Shown: one piece after another, positions 35,707 to 44,605 of the stretch
How positions within the stretch are numbered: position 1 is the first letter of the stretch
Layout: each line of letters begins with the position of its first letter
NCBI RefSeq assembly: GCF_000877395.1
Contig: NZ_JYFE01000040.1
Location: 1 to 54,584, forward strand
DNA length: 54,584 bases
DNA from: Jannaschia aquimarina
Lineage (GTDB): Bacteria > Pseudomonadota > Alphaproteobacteria > Rhodobacterales > Rhodobacteraceae
Direction of reading: 5' to 3'
Program-made: the position numbers and the translations under genes
The notes under the pieces: model-generated
Database searches by the model: none
What the model was told of the DNA's origin: nothing
The model's input: the letters and a program-made list of their open reading frames with translations, nothing else

Positions 35707-36408
35707 ATGATCAAACTCATGCCTATCCTGCTCGTCATCGGCTACGGTCTGGTGATGTGGGCTTTCTCGGTCTGGCGCCTGAAAGGCGAGCTGGATCGTC
35801 GCTCTACCCCCCTCGCCGATCCCGAACTGGAACGCGCCTTCGCACCCATGGCTCGTGCGCTCGATCTGGACCGCATCAAGGTCCACATTCACGAGGTGGA
35901 CCCGGTCAACGGCATGGCCGCGCCGGATGGCAGGATCTTCTTGACGCGCGGCTTCTATCGCAAGTTCAAGGCGGGCGAAGTCACGGCCGAGGAACTGGCT
36001 TCGGTCGTCGCGCACGAGTTGGGACATGTGGCCCTTGGACATGCCAAGCGGCGCCTGATCGACTTTTCCGGGCAGAACGCGATCAGGGTCGTCCTCGCCG
36101 GCGTGCTTGGGCGGTTCCTGCCCGGGATCGGGCCTTGGGTGGCCACGATGCTGGCGTCGCTCGTGGCTGCCCGGCTGTCGCGGCAGGACGAGTTCGAGGC
36201 GGACGCCTATGCCTCCGCGCTGCTGACCCGTTCGGGTATCGGAACGGCGCCTCAGAAGGCGCTGTTCGCCAAATTGGACCGGATGATGGGCATGGCGGGT
36301 CGGGGAGCGCCGGCCTGGTTCATGTCGCACCCGCCCGCGGAGAAGCGCATCGCCGCGATCGAGGCGCTCGAGTCCAAGTGGGGGACAGGAGGACTCCCGG
36401 CCCGCTAG
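35707..36408 (+). CDS. M48 family zinc metalloprotease (HtpX-like)
   Basis: 233 residues. One N-terminal membrane helix (about 4-20), then the peptidase domain with the zinc site VVAHELGHVALGH and the downstream Glu ligand in RQDEFEADAYAS. A hydrophobic segment follows the HExxH helix. Shorter than HtpX, which has four helices. Possibly involved in membrane protein quality control. ATG 35707 has CCAGGA directly upstream. Confidence 0.9.
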   Translation: MIKLMPILLVIGYGLVMWAFSVWRLKGELDRRSTPLADPELERAFAPMARALDLDRIKVHIHEVDPVNGMAAPDGRIFLTRGFYRKFKAGEVTAEELASVVAHELGHVALGHAKRRLIDFSGQNAIRVVLAGVLGRFLPGIGPWVATMLASLVAARLSRQDEFEADAYASALLTRSGIGTAPQKALFAKLDRMMGMAGRGAPAWFMSHPPAEKRIAAIEALESKWGTGGLPAR

Positions 36409-36491
36409 GACGGGGACCCGTTCGAGGCTGCGCGCAAGGACGACGGGCCGGGCCTCTCGACCACGGCGCCCCGGGTCGGTAACCCATCCCC

Positions 36492-37355
36492 ATGAAGCCC
36501 GACCTTCTCTGTATCGGTTCCGTCCTCTGGGACATCATCGGCCGCTCCAACGCCCATATGTCAGCGGGCTCCGACGTCCCGGGACGGATCACGCGCATTC
36601 CGGGCGGGGTCGCTTTGAATGTCGCGATGGCCGCCCGTGCCTACGGAATGACCCCTGCACTTCTGTCCGTTGTCGGCCGTGATCCGGAGGGCGACGAACT
36701 GGTGGCGGCGGTCGGTCGCCTCGGCATCGTGACGGATCTGCTGCACCGTTCCGACGACCTGCCGACGGATCGCTACATGGCGGTCGAAGGCGGGAACGGC
36801 CTGATCGCCGCCATCGCCGATGCGCATTCGCTGGAGGCGGCTGGCGACAAGATCCTTACTCCGCTGGATGGGCTGGACTGGCGCGGACCGATCGTGCTGG
36901 ACGGCAATCTGACGCTGGACCTGCTCGCCGTCATCGCGACCGACCCGCGTTTTGCGTCTGCCGATCTCCGCGTGGCCCCGGCATCGCCGGGCAAGGCGGA
37001 GCGACTCCAGCCGTTTCTCGAGCACCGGGCCGCCACGCTCTATGTCAATCTGGAGGAAGCGGGCATCCTGCTGCATGGCTCCCAGACGGATGCCGGCGAA
37101 GCGGCGGAAGCTTTGCTCGCACGCGGCTTGCACCGTGTCATCGTCACGGACGGCCCCCGACTGGCGGCTTGCGCTGATCCGAATGGATGCATCAGGCGGA
37201 CGCCGCCGGAAGTGATGGTCACCCGCGTCACCGGCGCCGGCGACACGTTCATGGCCGCTCATATCGCGGCGGAGCTTCAGGGTGCGGACAGCGAAGACGC
37301 CCTGCGCCGGGCCTGCGACGCAGCGGCCACCTACGTGTCGAGCGATACATACTGA
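36492..37355 (+). CDS. PfkB family kinase, possibly pseudouridine kinase
   Basis: 287-residue ribokinase-fold enzyme. Seen: the N-terminal CIGSVLWDIIGR, the PGGVALNVA substrate loop, and the catalytic anion-hole motif VTGAGDTFMAAH. The N-terminal third is closest in style to pseudouridine kinases (PsuK). The usual partner, the pseudouridine-5'-phosphate glycosidase psuG, is not adjacent here. Other sugar or nucleoside substrates therefore remain open. Confidence 0.8.
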   Translation: MKPDLLCIGSVLWDIIGRSNAHMSAGSDVPGRITRIPGGVALNVAMAARAYGMTPALLSVVGRDPEGDELVAAVGRLGIVTDLLHRSDDLPTDRYMAVEGGNGLIAAIADAHSLEAAGDKILTPLDGLDWRGPIVLDGNLTLDLLAVIATDPRFASADLRVAPASPGKAERLQPFLEHRAATLYVNLEEAGILLHGSQTDAGEAAEALLARGLHRVIVTDGPRLAACADPNGCIRRTPPEVMVTRVTGAGDTFMAAHIAAELQGADSEDALRRACDAAATYVSSDTY

Positions 37356-37442
37356 ACCACGGGTCGTCATCGGGATGGCACGGCGCCTTGTTCCTGCCGC
37401 GCCTGCCCCCTATCCCTGTTACGACGCAAGCACCGGATCATC

Positions 37443-38153
37443 ATGCAACTCGGCGATACCCCTCCGCCCCGCCCCCCGCGTGCGGGGATCCTGACCCGGC
37501 TGAGGAACAACTTCCTCACGGGTCTGATCGTGATCGCACCGATCGGCCTGACGCTGTGGCTGATCTGGTCGGTGATCGGGTGGATCGACGGGTTCGTGCT
37601 GCCCTTCGTGCCGAGGCGGTTCAACCCGGATGTCTGGCTGAACGAGAATATCGACTTCCCGATCGACATCCGCGGCATCGGCGTCGGCATCTTCTTGGTC
37701 TTCACCGTGATCGTAGGGTGGCTCGCCAAGGGGTTCATCGGTCGCGCGCTGCTCAGATCGGCCGAACGGTTGGTTTCGACCATGCCTGTCGTGCGGTCGG
37801 TCTATGCCGGCATCAAGCAGATCGCGGAGACGATCCTCGCTCAGGACAGCCAGAGCTTCGAGCAGGCCTGCCTGGTCGAGTATCCGCGCCGGGGGATCTG
37901 GGCCGTGGCGTTCGTCTCGACCGCCGCTAAAGGCGAGGTCGCGGCGAAGTCGGACAAGCCGATGCTATCGCTCTTCCTGCCAACGACGCCCAACCCGACA
38001 TCGGGCTTCCTCCTGTTCGCTCCGGAGGAAGATGTCGTCATGCTCGACATGACGGTCGAGGAAGCGGCCAAGCTCGTCATCTCGGCCGGGCTGGTCTACC
38101 CCAATGGCCCGGATCAACTTCCGGACCTCAAGGGCGAGGCAGAGAGCCGCTGA
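37443..38153 (+). CDS. DUF502 membrane protein
   Basis: 236 residues. Two transmembrane helices (about 22-46 and 75-97) and a soluble C-terminal domain. DUF502 signatures: NNFLTGLIVIAPIGLTLWL, the TMPVVRSVYAGIKQI segment, and FLPTTPNPTSGFLLF. Plant relatives are called LCV-like; the bacterial function is unknown. 87 bases after the kinase gene; convergent with a small gene 5 bases beyond its stop. Confidence 0.92.
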   Translation: MQLGDTPPPRPPRAGILTRLRNNFLTGLIVIAPIGLTLWLIWSVIGWIDGFVLPFVPRRFNPDVWLNENIDFPIDIRGIGVGIFLVFTVIVGWLAKGFIGRALLRSAERLVSTMPVVRSVYAGIKQIAETILAQDSQSFEQACLVEYPRRGIWAVAFVSTAAKGEVAAKSDKPMLSLFLPTTPNPTSGFLLFAPEEDVVMLDMTVEEAAKLVISAGLVYPNGPDQLPDLKGEAESR

Positions 38154-38158
38154 GCGGT

Positions 38159-38407
38159 TCAGCCGCGGCTTTCTCCGTCATGGATATGCGGCAGGCGGCT
38201 ACGGAGATCCTCGGGCAGCGTGTCGACGTCGACGATCACCTTCCCGTCATGCGCTGACTTGATGTGCTTTGGCTCCAGCCGCATCTCGCCGTAGCCCTCG
38301 AACATGACGAGCAGGTGGTCCGGGTGGACGACCCGCACCGCGCCGACGCCGCGTTCGCCTTCGCGGACGAAGATCTCGTCCTCCGCTCGGATTTCGGACA
38401 ATGCCAT
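38159..38407 (-). CDS. Small unknown protein
   Basis: 82 residues, acidic, beta-rich in the first 50 residues (EDEIFVREGERGVGAVRVVH, LLVMFEGYGEMRL), which suggests a small barrel, possibly KOW/SH3-like. No family recognised. ATG 38407 has AAGGAGG at good spacing, which supports real translation. It lies 58 bases downstream of the SCO gene on the same strand. Confidence 0.65.
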   Translation of the reverse strand: MALSEIRAEDEIFVREGERGVGAVRVVHPDHLLVMFEGYGEMRLEPKHIKSAHDGKVIVDVDTLPEDLRSRLPHIHDGESRG

Positions 38408-38465
38408 GGCGTGCCTCCTTCGGGTGTTCCTTCAAGGATGACACGATCGGGGGCGAGGGCAAGCG

Positions 38466-39074
38466 TCAGGCGTCCAGAGCGGCCCTTATCTTCGCCTTTG
38501 CGATGTCCGGATCCTCTCCGAACGATATGAGGTCCACAAGCCGGCCCTCGGAGTCGAGTACGAAGACCGAAGCATAATGATCCATCGTGTAGTCGCCGCC
38601 GCCCACGGGTTGCTTCTGCCAATAGACTTTCCATGACCGAGCCATCTCCCACACCTTTTCGGGCTCGCCCGTGATGCCGAGGATGCGGTCGGACTGGGGG
38701 GCCAGATAGTCGCGGAGGAACTCGGGCGTATCCCGCTCCGGATCGATGGTCACGAAGAAGGCGCCCATCTCTTCCGACGAAAGATCGAGATCGGCGAGCC
38801 AAGTCTCGATATCGTAGACGGTCGTCGGGCAGATCTCAGGGCAATGGGTGAAGCCGAAGAAGAGCAGGCTCGGTCGACCCTCGAACGCAGCCTCGGTGAT
38901 CGTCTCACCGTTCTGGTCGACAAGTTCGAATGGCGCGCCCAGATCGACAGCCGCCGCCCGGTCGGCCATCGGCAGGCTGCGCTGCTCGACGACTTCCCGC
39001 AGGACGAACCCAGTGCCGAGCGCGAGGATGGCCACAGCAAGGCCACCGACAATCGTGAGCCAGCGCGTCGCCAT
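38466..39074 (-). CDS. SCO1/SenC-type copper chaperone
   Basis: 202 residues. An N-terminal signal anchor (about 5-25) and a thioredoxin-like domain with the copper motif FTHCPEICPTT (CxxxC) and the later His in DHYASVFVLD. Delivers copper to, or reduces, the CuA site of cytochrome c oxidase in the periplasm. Its ATG overlaps the stop of the PCuAC gene by one base (TGATG), so the two are coupled. Confidence 0.94.
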   Translation of the reverse strand: MATRWLTIVGGLAVAILALGTGFVLREVVEQRSLPMADRAAAVDLGAPFELVDQNGETITEAAFEGRPSLLFFGFTHCPEICPTTVYDIETWLADLDLSSEEMGAFFVTIDPERDTPEFLRDYLAPQSDRILGITGEPEKVWEMARSWKVYWQKQPVGGGDYTMDHYASVFVLDSEGRLVDLISFGEDPDIAKAKIRAALDA

Positions 39075-39628
39075 CAGTTTCCGTGCCCGGAAGAATCTCC
39101 ACCGTGAGTCATTCCGCCTTCGCCGTGACTCATTCCGGGTTCTCCGAAAATCTCACGGATCGCGCCGAGGTCCGCGACGGGCATCGTCAGCGTGACCTCG
39201 CCCGCTTCCTCGAAACTGAGCGTGACCTCATGCTCGGCGCCGACTTCCAGAGGCGTCTGGAGATCCATGAGCATGATGTGCAGGCCGCCGGGCATCAAAC
39301 TGACGGATTCGCCTGCGGGAATGACGATACCGCCCTCCACCTCGCGCATCCGCATGACATCACCGTCCATGGCCATTTCGTGCAGTTGAACCATTCCGGC
39401 AACGCCGCCGGCGATGGAGGCGGAAATCAGCGTGTCGTCCGTATCGCCGCGGTTTTCGATCACCACGTAGCCAGCACCGGCCGGGGCGGCGGGGGGCGTC
39501 GCCCGCAAGACAGGCTGGGACAGATGCAGGTTCCCCACCGTCGCCATGTCGGCCTTCGAGACATCGTGGCTTTCGGCCATGGCAGGGGCTGCAAGCAACC
39601 CGATGGCGAAGGTCAACGGACGGATCAT
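39074..39628 (-). CDS. PCuAC copper chaperone (DUF461)
   Basis: 184 residues with a signal peptide (MIRPLTFAIGLLAAPAMA). The copper site H-x-M ... M-R-M ... H-x-M is visible as QLHEMAMDG, MRMREV and GLHIMLMDL. The C-terminal tail is rich in His, Met and Gly (HGEGGMTHGGDSSGHGN) and may bind extra copper. Works with SCO in CuA assembly. ATG 39628 has AGGAG upstream; the open frame to 39823 is spurious. Confidence 0.94.
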   Translation of the reverse strand: MIRPLTFAIGLLAAPAMAESHDVSKADMATVGNLHLSQPVLRATPPAAPAGAGYVVIENRGDTDDTLISASIAGGVAGMVQLHEMAMDGDVMRMREVEGGIVIPAGESVSLMPGGLHIMLMDLQTPLEVGAEHEVTLSFEEAGEVTLTMPVADLGAIREIFGEPGMSHGEGGMTHGGDSSGHGN

Positions 39629-39722
39629 TCTCTGCTCCTGCTGCGGTCCGCGACGTAGGTGGCATTCCACCCGCCTACGCACAAGAGCGACCAGACGCCG
39701 CAACCTTCCCGCGCTGGAAGGT

Positions 39723-40526
39723 TTACCTATGATCGGGCAGATCGCCGGTCGGTCCCCGGTCCAGGCGCCAGGCCTCCGCAGTCCCTTCGACCCGGGGGAA
39801 AAGCCGCCGCACAAGCGGATCATGCCCTGGGACGATCAGTTCCGGCCGGCTGGCAAGACGGCGCAGCTTACCGAATCCATCCAGCATCTCGGCCACGTCG
39901 GCCACGATGGGGAATGGTTTCTCCGCGAGGTAGTTCTCGTAGAAGTGGGTCGCGTCCGAGGCCAAGACCAACCATCCCGCTTCGGTTCGTACCCGAACCG
40001 CCTGCAGACCCCTGGAATGGCCTCCGATCCGATGGACGGTCACGCCGTCGGCGATCTGGGCGTCGCCGTCATGGAATACGACCTGCCCGGAATAGAGCCG
40101 GCGCACGGCTTCGCAGACGTGGTCTGCGGTGAACGGCATCCGAAGAGTGTCGTGACACATGCAGGGCCCGGTGGCATAGGCCATCTCTGCGGCCTGAAGG
40201 TGGATGCGGGCGTTGGGAAACAGATGCAGACCGCCTGCGTGATCGTAATGCAGATGCGTGCAGATCAGCGTGTCGATCCCCTCGGGCGTCAGGCCGAAAG
40301 GGGCCAGCGCGTTCTGTGGTGGCAGAAGGATCGGACGGCCCCGTCGTGCCGCCTCCGCATCGTCGTAGCCGGTATCGACCAGGATCGTCTCGTCGCCCCG
40401 GCGCAGCAGCCACATGAAATAGTCGATGTCGTGGGGCGCGGCATGGTCGTCGTCGAAGATGAAGCTGTCGGCACGGGTCCGACCGGACCGCTCGCCATAG
40501 CGCAGGGCGAAGACTTCCCAGGTCAT
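39723..40526 (-). CDS. MBL-fold hydrolase (lactonase-like)
   Basis: 267 residues. Dinuclear zinc motifs: CTHLHYDHAGG, GGHSRGLQAV, the bridging Asp in LASDATHF, and VPGHDPLV. The overall form matches the N-acyl-homoserine-lactonase group, but many relatives hydrolyse other lactones or esters, so quorum quenching should not be assumed. The start overlaps the end of the monooxygenase gene by 4 bases (40523-40526). Confidence 0.85.
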   Translation of the reverse strand: MTWEVFALRYGERSGRTRADSFIFDDDHAAPHDIDYFMWLLRRGDETILVDTGYDDAEAARRGRPILLPPQNALAPFGLTPEGIDTLICTHLHYDHAGGLHLFPNARIHLQAAEMAYATGPCMCHDTLRMPFTADHVCEAVRRLYSGQVVFHDGDAQIADGVTVHRIGGHSRGLQAVRVRTEAGWLVLASDATHFYENYLAEKPFPIVADVAEMLDGFGKLRRLASRPELIVPGHDPLVRRLFPRVEGTAEAWRLDRGPTGDLPDHR

Positions 40527-40813
40527 CCCTCTACCCGCGCCCAGGTCGAGACCGCTTTCGATGCGATCATCGGCGCAACAGCGGCATCGAACAGCTTGTA
40601 ATGCGGCATCTGCCGATGCGCGTCGAATGCTGCGGCATCGGCATAGAGTTCATAGAGGAACACGTCATCGGGCCGCGCCGGGTCGGTCAGCACGTCGAAG
40701 CGATGACAGCCCGGCTCGTCGCGCAACGAGGCCCGGGCGTTCTCCATCATTGCCGGCAGGACGTCGGGCGCCCGGCCGGGATGGACGGTGATCGTGACGG
40801 TGACGGCGAACAT
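40523..40813 (-). CDS. Antibiotic biosynthesis monooxygenase (YgiN-like)
   Basis: A 96-residue ferredoxin-like dimeric fold typical of ABM proteins: FAVTVTITVHPGRAPDVL, EPGCHRFDVL, DDVFLYELYADAAAFDAH, and MPHYKLFDA. Relatives act as cofactor-free quinol monooxygenases. Good ribosome site (GGGAGGG). First gene of a two-gene unit with the lactonase-like gene; it diverges from the dehydrogenase cassette with 48 bases between starts. Confidence 0.88.
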   Translation of the reverse strand: MFAVTVTITVHPGRAPDVLPAMMENARASLRDEPGCHRFDVLTDPARPDDVFLYELYADAAAFDAHRQMPHYKLFDAAVAPMIASKAVSTWARVEG

Positions 40814-40861
40814 GGCTTCCCTCCCTCTGCTTCCACGTGCATCAAGCCCGGGGAGGAGCCC

Positions 40862-41917
40862 ATGTCCAACACCTATCGCATCGCCGTCTTCCACGGAGAT
40901 GGCATCGGGCCCGAAATCATGGCGCCGACGCTGAAGCTGTTGCGAGGCTTGAACCACGATTTCGCCTTCACGGACTGTGCCGCAGGGGCGGCCGCCTATC
41001 TGGATCAGGGGACGGATCTCCCCGATGCCTCCCTGGAAGCGGCCCGTGCGGCAGATGCGATCCTTCTGAGTGCCCTTGGGGATCCGGCCGTCCGCTTTCC
41101 GGATGGCACCGAAATGACCCCGCAGATCGACATACGCATCGCGCTGGACCTCTATGCCGGCGTGCGGCCGGTTCGGGTCGTGCCGGGAATGCGAACCCCG
41201 CTGGCGACGGACCAGCCCATCGACTTCGTGCTCATCCGCGAGTCGACCGAGGGGCTGTTCCACACGCAGGGAAAGGGTCTGGTCGAGCGGGACCATGCCG
41301 AAGAGACGCTCCGCCTCACCCGACGGACAACCGAGAAGGTCTGCCGCTTCGCGTTCGACCTCGCGCAGACACGCAAGGCCGCGGGCCACATGGGCCGGGT
41401 GACGAGCGTAGACAAGGCGAACGTCTTCCGCGCCTTCGCCTTCTGGCGCGAGATCTTCGACGGGGTGGCCGCGGACTACCCCGATCTATCGGCGGACCAC
41501 GCCTATGTGGACGCGATGGCGCTCTGGATGGTCACGCGGCCGGAGGCGTGGGATGTCATGGTGACGGAGAACATGTTCGGCGACATCCTCTCGGATCTGG
41601 GCGCTGGGCTGATGGGTGGGCTCGGCATGGCTCCGTCGGCAGATATCGGCGACGATCACGCGCTGTTCCAACCCTGCCACGGCAGCGCGCCGGACATTGC
41701 CGGCAAGGGCATCGCGAACCCCTTCGCGATGATCCTGTCGGCGGGCATGATGCTGGATTGGCTGGGCCTGAGGCACGGCGACGATGCCCTGATCCGGGAC
41801 GCGGTCCGCGTGCAGGCTGCGGTGGATGCCTGCCTCGCCGCCGGAGAGGTAACAGGCGATCTGGGCGGATCCCTGTCCTGCGCCGAGGCAGGGGCGGCCG
41901 TGATGGCGCGGCTGTGA
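40862..41917 (+). CDS. Isocitrate/isopropylmalate dehydrogenase family enzyme
   Basis: 351 residues. The beta-decarboxylating dehydrogenase fold, with the N-terminal AVFHGDGIGPEIM, substrate Arg/Tyr segments (IRESTEGLFHTQGKG), the metal Asp in NMFGDILSDLGAGLMGG, and HGSAPDIAGKGIANP. The last motif replaces the LeuB context, and the gene is not in a leu operon, so homoisocitrate, tartrate/malate or another 2-hydroxyacid substrate is likelier than isopropylmalate. Ribosome site GGGAGGAG. Stop overlaps the next start (GTGA). Confidence 0.87.
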   Translation: MSNTYRIAVFHGDGIGPEIMAPTLKLLRGLNHDFAFTDCAAGAAAYLDQGTDLPDASLEAARAADAILLSALGDPAVRFPDGTEMTPQIDIRIALDLYAGVRPVRVVPGMRTPLATDQPIDFVLIRESTEGLFHTQGKGLVERDHAEETLRLTRRTTEKVCRFAFDLAQTRKAAGHMGRVTSVDKANVFRAFAFWREIFDGVAADYPDLSADHAYVDAMALWMVTRPEAWDVMVTENMFGDILSDLGAGLMGGLGMAPSADIGDDHALFQPCHGSAPDIAGKGIANPFAMILSAGMMLDWLGLRHGDDALIRDAVRVQAAVDACLAAGEVTGDLGGSLSCAEAGAAVMARL

Positions 41918-42906
41918 CGCTGCGCGTGGGCCTGCTGGGCCTCGGCTACTTCGCGCAATTCCATCAGGAAGCCTGGGGCCGGATCGACGGCGCGGACTTG
42001 GTGGCGAGCGCGGATGCGGATCCGGGCAAGCAAGCCGATCATCGGAGTCTCGCCGGGTTGCTGGGCGAGCGGCTGGATATCGTCGACATCGCGACACCGC
42101 CCCACACGCATGCCGATGCGATCCGCGCGGCTCTCCGCGCCCGGCCCCGGGCTGTTATCTGCCAGAAACCCTTCTGCATCTCACTGGAAGACGCAACGGC
42201 CGTCACCGACGAGGCCGAAGCGACAGATGTCGCATTGATCGTTCACGAGAACTTCCGCTTCCAGCCCTGGTTTCGCGCGTTGAAATCCGCCCTCCCGCGT
42301 CTGGGCCGGATCATGCAGATCACGTTCCGCCTGCGCCCCGGCGATGGCCGGGGACCGGACGCCTATCTGGCGCGCCAACCCTATTTCCGGGCGATGCCGC
42401 GTTTCCTGATCCATGAAACGGGGATCCATTACCTCGACGTCTTTCGGTACCTCCTGGGTGACCCTGACGGGATCTACGCCGATTTGCGCCGCCTGAACCC
42501 TTCGATCCGAGGAGAAGATGCGGGGCTGGTCGTTCTCGACTACGGATCGGGCGCGCGCGCCGTCCTGGATGGCAACCGGCTCGCCGACCACCCGTCGGAC
42601 GATACTCGCCGCACATTCGGAGAACTTCTGGCCGAAGGCGAGGATGGCACGATCGAGTTGACCGGCGACGGGGCGCTGACCTTCCGACAGCATGGCTCGC
42701 AGACCCGCGAAACACTTCTCGCCGCTGCGACTTGGCTGGGTTTCGCGGGCGACAGCGTCCATGCCTTCCAGACCCACGTCGTCGCTGCGCTCACGCGCGG
42801 AGGGGTCCTGGAGACGACCGCGCGGGATTACCTCGCAACGATGCGCCTGGTCGAACTGGCCTATGCATCCGCCGAAGCGAAAGCGCGACTTCCCGTCGAG
42901 CATTAG
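41914..42906 (+). CDS. Gfo/Idh/MocA family oxidoreductase
   Basis: 330 residues. N-terminal Rossmann domain VTLRVGLLGLGYFAQFH, the family EKP motif appearing as CQKPFCIS, and a C-terminal domain with HETGIHYLDVFRYLLG containing the catalytic His. Likely NAD(P)-dependent sugar or cyclitol dehydrogenase. The start is GTG 41914, overlapping the upstream stop; no ATG fits. Tightly coupled to the dehydrogenase upstream. Confidence 0.88.
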   Translation: MTLRVGLLGLGYFAQFHQEAWGRIDGADLVASADADPGKQADHRSLAGLLGERLDIVDIATPPHTHADAIRAALRARPRAVICQKPFCISLEDATAVTDEAEATDVALIVHENFRFQPWFRALKSALPRLGRIMQITFRLRPGDGRGPDAYLARQPYFRAMPRFLIHETGIHYLDVFRYLLGDPDGIYADLRRLNPSIRGEDAGLVVLDYGSGARAVLDGNRLADHPSDDTRRTFGELLAEGEDGTIELTGDGALTFRQHGSQTRETLLAAATWLGFAGDSVHAFQTHVVAALTRGGVLETTARDYLATMRLVELAYASAEAKARLPVEH

Positions 42907-42988
42907 ACCTCAAAAAACGTGACCGGAGTTTCACGATTATTGAACCAATGCGCGTCATCCCCCGTCCAATCCGTGATTGGAGGAATGC

Positions 42989-43315
42989 ATGCAGGGCGAG
43001 GATCTGGTCGATGAAGTGATCGAGCGGCTTCACGCCCGCCCCGATGGATTTCGTACCATCGTTCGTGACATGGCGGCTGCTCACCCTGATTGCCCGGCTC
43101 GCGCATTCCAGGCCGCCCTAATCGGTGCCGCAGAGGCCATCGAGAGCCAGATCCGCAAGGCCGGTGTGCCGACGGATGAAGCGCGCGCGGCCCGACGCCT
43201 CGCGCTTCTGCTGGGCCGGCACATCGAGCGATTGCAAGACGGAAAGAACAGCCCGACCCTTCGACAGCTTGCCGCCGATTGGCGGGACGGGGACGACGTT
43301 TTCCTGCGCCCCTAG
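42989..43315 (+). CDS. Small unknown helical protein
   Basis: 108 residues, all-helical by appearance (DLVDEVIERLHA, FQAALIGAAEAIESQIRKA, RLALLLGRHIERLQD). No motif recognised, no signal peptide or membrane helix. ATG 42989 has GGAGG six bases upstream, so translation is credible. 82 bases after the Gfo/Idh gene and convergent with rpe. Confidence 0.65.
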   Translation: MQGEDLVDEVIERLHARPDGFRTIVRDMAAAHPDCPARAFQAALIGAAEAIESQIRKAGVPTDEARAARRLALLLGRHIERLQDGKNSPTLRQLAADWRDGDDVFLRP

Positions 43316-43339
43316 TCGGCCCGACCTATGATGCTGAGA

Positions 43340-44020
43340 TCAGGCGCAGGCCTCACGGATCGCGCGCATCGCATCGCCATAGCCCTCGGGCGCATCGACG
43401 CTTCCTTTTCCGAAGACCGCAGAGCCCGCCACCAAGACGTCCGCCCCGGCCTCGGCGACCAGAGGCGCGGTAGACGGGTCGATCCCGCCGTCCACCTGGA
43501 TGTGGATCGGCCTGTCTCCGACCATATCGCGCAGCTTGCGGATCTTCGGCACCACGGTCTGGATGAATTTCTGCCCGCCGAAGCCCGGATTGACGCTCAT
43601 GGGCAGCAGAAGATCCACCTCGTCGAGAAGATCCGCGACCGCCTCTGCCGGCGTGCCCGGGTTCAGCGCCACCCCCGCCTTGCAACCAGCTGCCCGGATC
43701 GCCTGAAGCGTCCGGTGCACATGCGGCCCTGCCTCTACATGCGCGGTGATGAAATCGGCACCCGCTTGGGCAAACGCCTCGATATACGGATCGACCGGCG
43801 CGATCATCAGATGGACGTCCATCACCTTTCGGATGTGCGGCCGTAGCGCGGCACAGATCGCCGGCCCGAAGCTGATATTCGGCACATAGTGGCCGTCCAT
43901 GACGTCCAGATGCATCCAGTCGGCGCCCTGCGCCTCGGCGGCTTCGCATTCGGCGCCGAGCGCGGCGAAGTCTGCGGCGAGGATGGATGGGGCGATCTTG
44001 AGGGAACGGTCGAAGGTCAT
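43340..44020 (-). CDS. rpe: Ribulose-phosphate 3-epimerase
   Basis: A 226-residue TIM barrel interconverting ribulose-5-P and xylulose-5-P in the pentose phosphate/Calvin pathways. Motifs: [30 protein letters not shown] (catalytic Asp and metal His), [17 protein letters not shown], and QVDGGIDPS with the second catalytic Asp. 9 bases after the 5-formyl-THF cyclo-ligase stop, same strand. Confidence 0.96.
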   Translation of the reverse strand: MTFDRSLKIAPSILAADFAALGAECEAAEAQGADWMHLDVMDGHYVPNISFGPAICAALRPHIRKVMDVHLMIAPVDPYIEAFAQAGADFITAHVEAGPHVHRTLQAIRAAGCKAGVALNPGTPAEAVADLLDEVDLLLPMSVNPGFGGQKFIQTVVPKIRKLRDMVGDRPIHIQVDGGIDPSTAPLVAEAGADVLVAGSAVFGKGSVDAPEGYGDAMRAIREACA

Positions 44021-44029
44021 GGCCCGGCC

Positions 44030-44605
44030 CTACTCCGTTCCGGGACGGCGGTGAACCCCGGATTCGGTCACCACGTAATCGAGCGCCCGGTCGTTCGCCT
44101 CTCGCGGGACCTGCACAAGGCGCTGTGCCTCGACCGCCAAGCCGATGGTCCGAGCGTTCGCGAGCCCGGCGAGCGTCCGGTCGTAGAAGCCGCCTCCGTA
44201 TCCCAGGCGATTGCATCCGGCGTCGAACGCGACCAGCGGGACGATCAGGATGTCCGGAACCCGCCACCCACCCTCGGTCGGGATCTCGACACCGAAGGCC
44301 CCTTCCTCCGTCGGGCAGCCGGGCCACCATTCGCGGAAGCGGAGGGGCGCGCCCTCGGCGGTCACGACGGGAACGCAGATCGTGTTGTCCCTCCAGAGCG
44401 CACGCATGGCTGTCAGCGGACTGACCTCGCTGCCCTTCGGCATGTACCCCGCGATCACCACTCCCCTCGTCTCTCGAAGCTGAGCCCAGAGCCGGGTCGC
44501 GGCGGAAGCCCGCGCTTCCCGCGTCGCTGCCTTCCGGGCGTCGAGGGACTGCTTGCGCGCTTGCCGCTTGAGGTCGGTGAAGCTATCCGGCGTCATGGCA
44601 TCCAT
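44030..44605 (-). CDS. 5-formyltetrahydrofolate cyclo-ligase
   Basis: 191 residues. Converts 5-formyl-THF to methenyl-THF with ATP. Seen: the N-terminal basic helix LKRQARKQSLDARKA, the substrate/phosphate part GYMPKGSEVSP, and the C-terminal signature VPLVAFDAGCNRLGYGGGFYDR. Starts at 44605 or 44596; either makes the start codon meet the divergent VOC gene start. No 6S RNA gene is visible next to it. Confidence 0.92.
   Translation of the reverse strand: MDAMTPDSFTDLKRQARKQSLDARKAATREARASAATRLWAQLRETRGVVIAGYMPKGSEVSPLTAMRALWRDNTICVPVVTAEGAPLRFREWWPGCPTEEGAFGVEIPTEGGWRVPDILIVPLVAFDAGCNRLGYGGGFYDRTLAGLANARTIGLAVEAQRLVQVPREANDRALDYVVTESGVHRRPGTE

Noticed and set aside
39723-40526. Calling the MBL hydrolase a quorum-quenching AHL lactonase
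   Set aside because: Zinc motifs are shared by many lactonases and esterases; no sequence feature proves AHL specificity.
40862-41917. Calling the dehydrogenase LeuB
   Set aside because: Not in a leucine operon, and the motif NMFGDILSDLGAGLMGG differs from the LeuB form with EAAML; a different substrate is likely.
44030-44605. A 6S RNA next to the folate cyclo-ligase gene, as in many proteobacteria
   Set aside because: The space upstream is occupied by the VOC gene, and no suitable long hairpin is visible.
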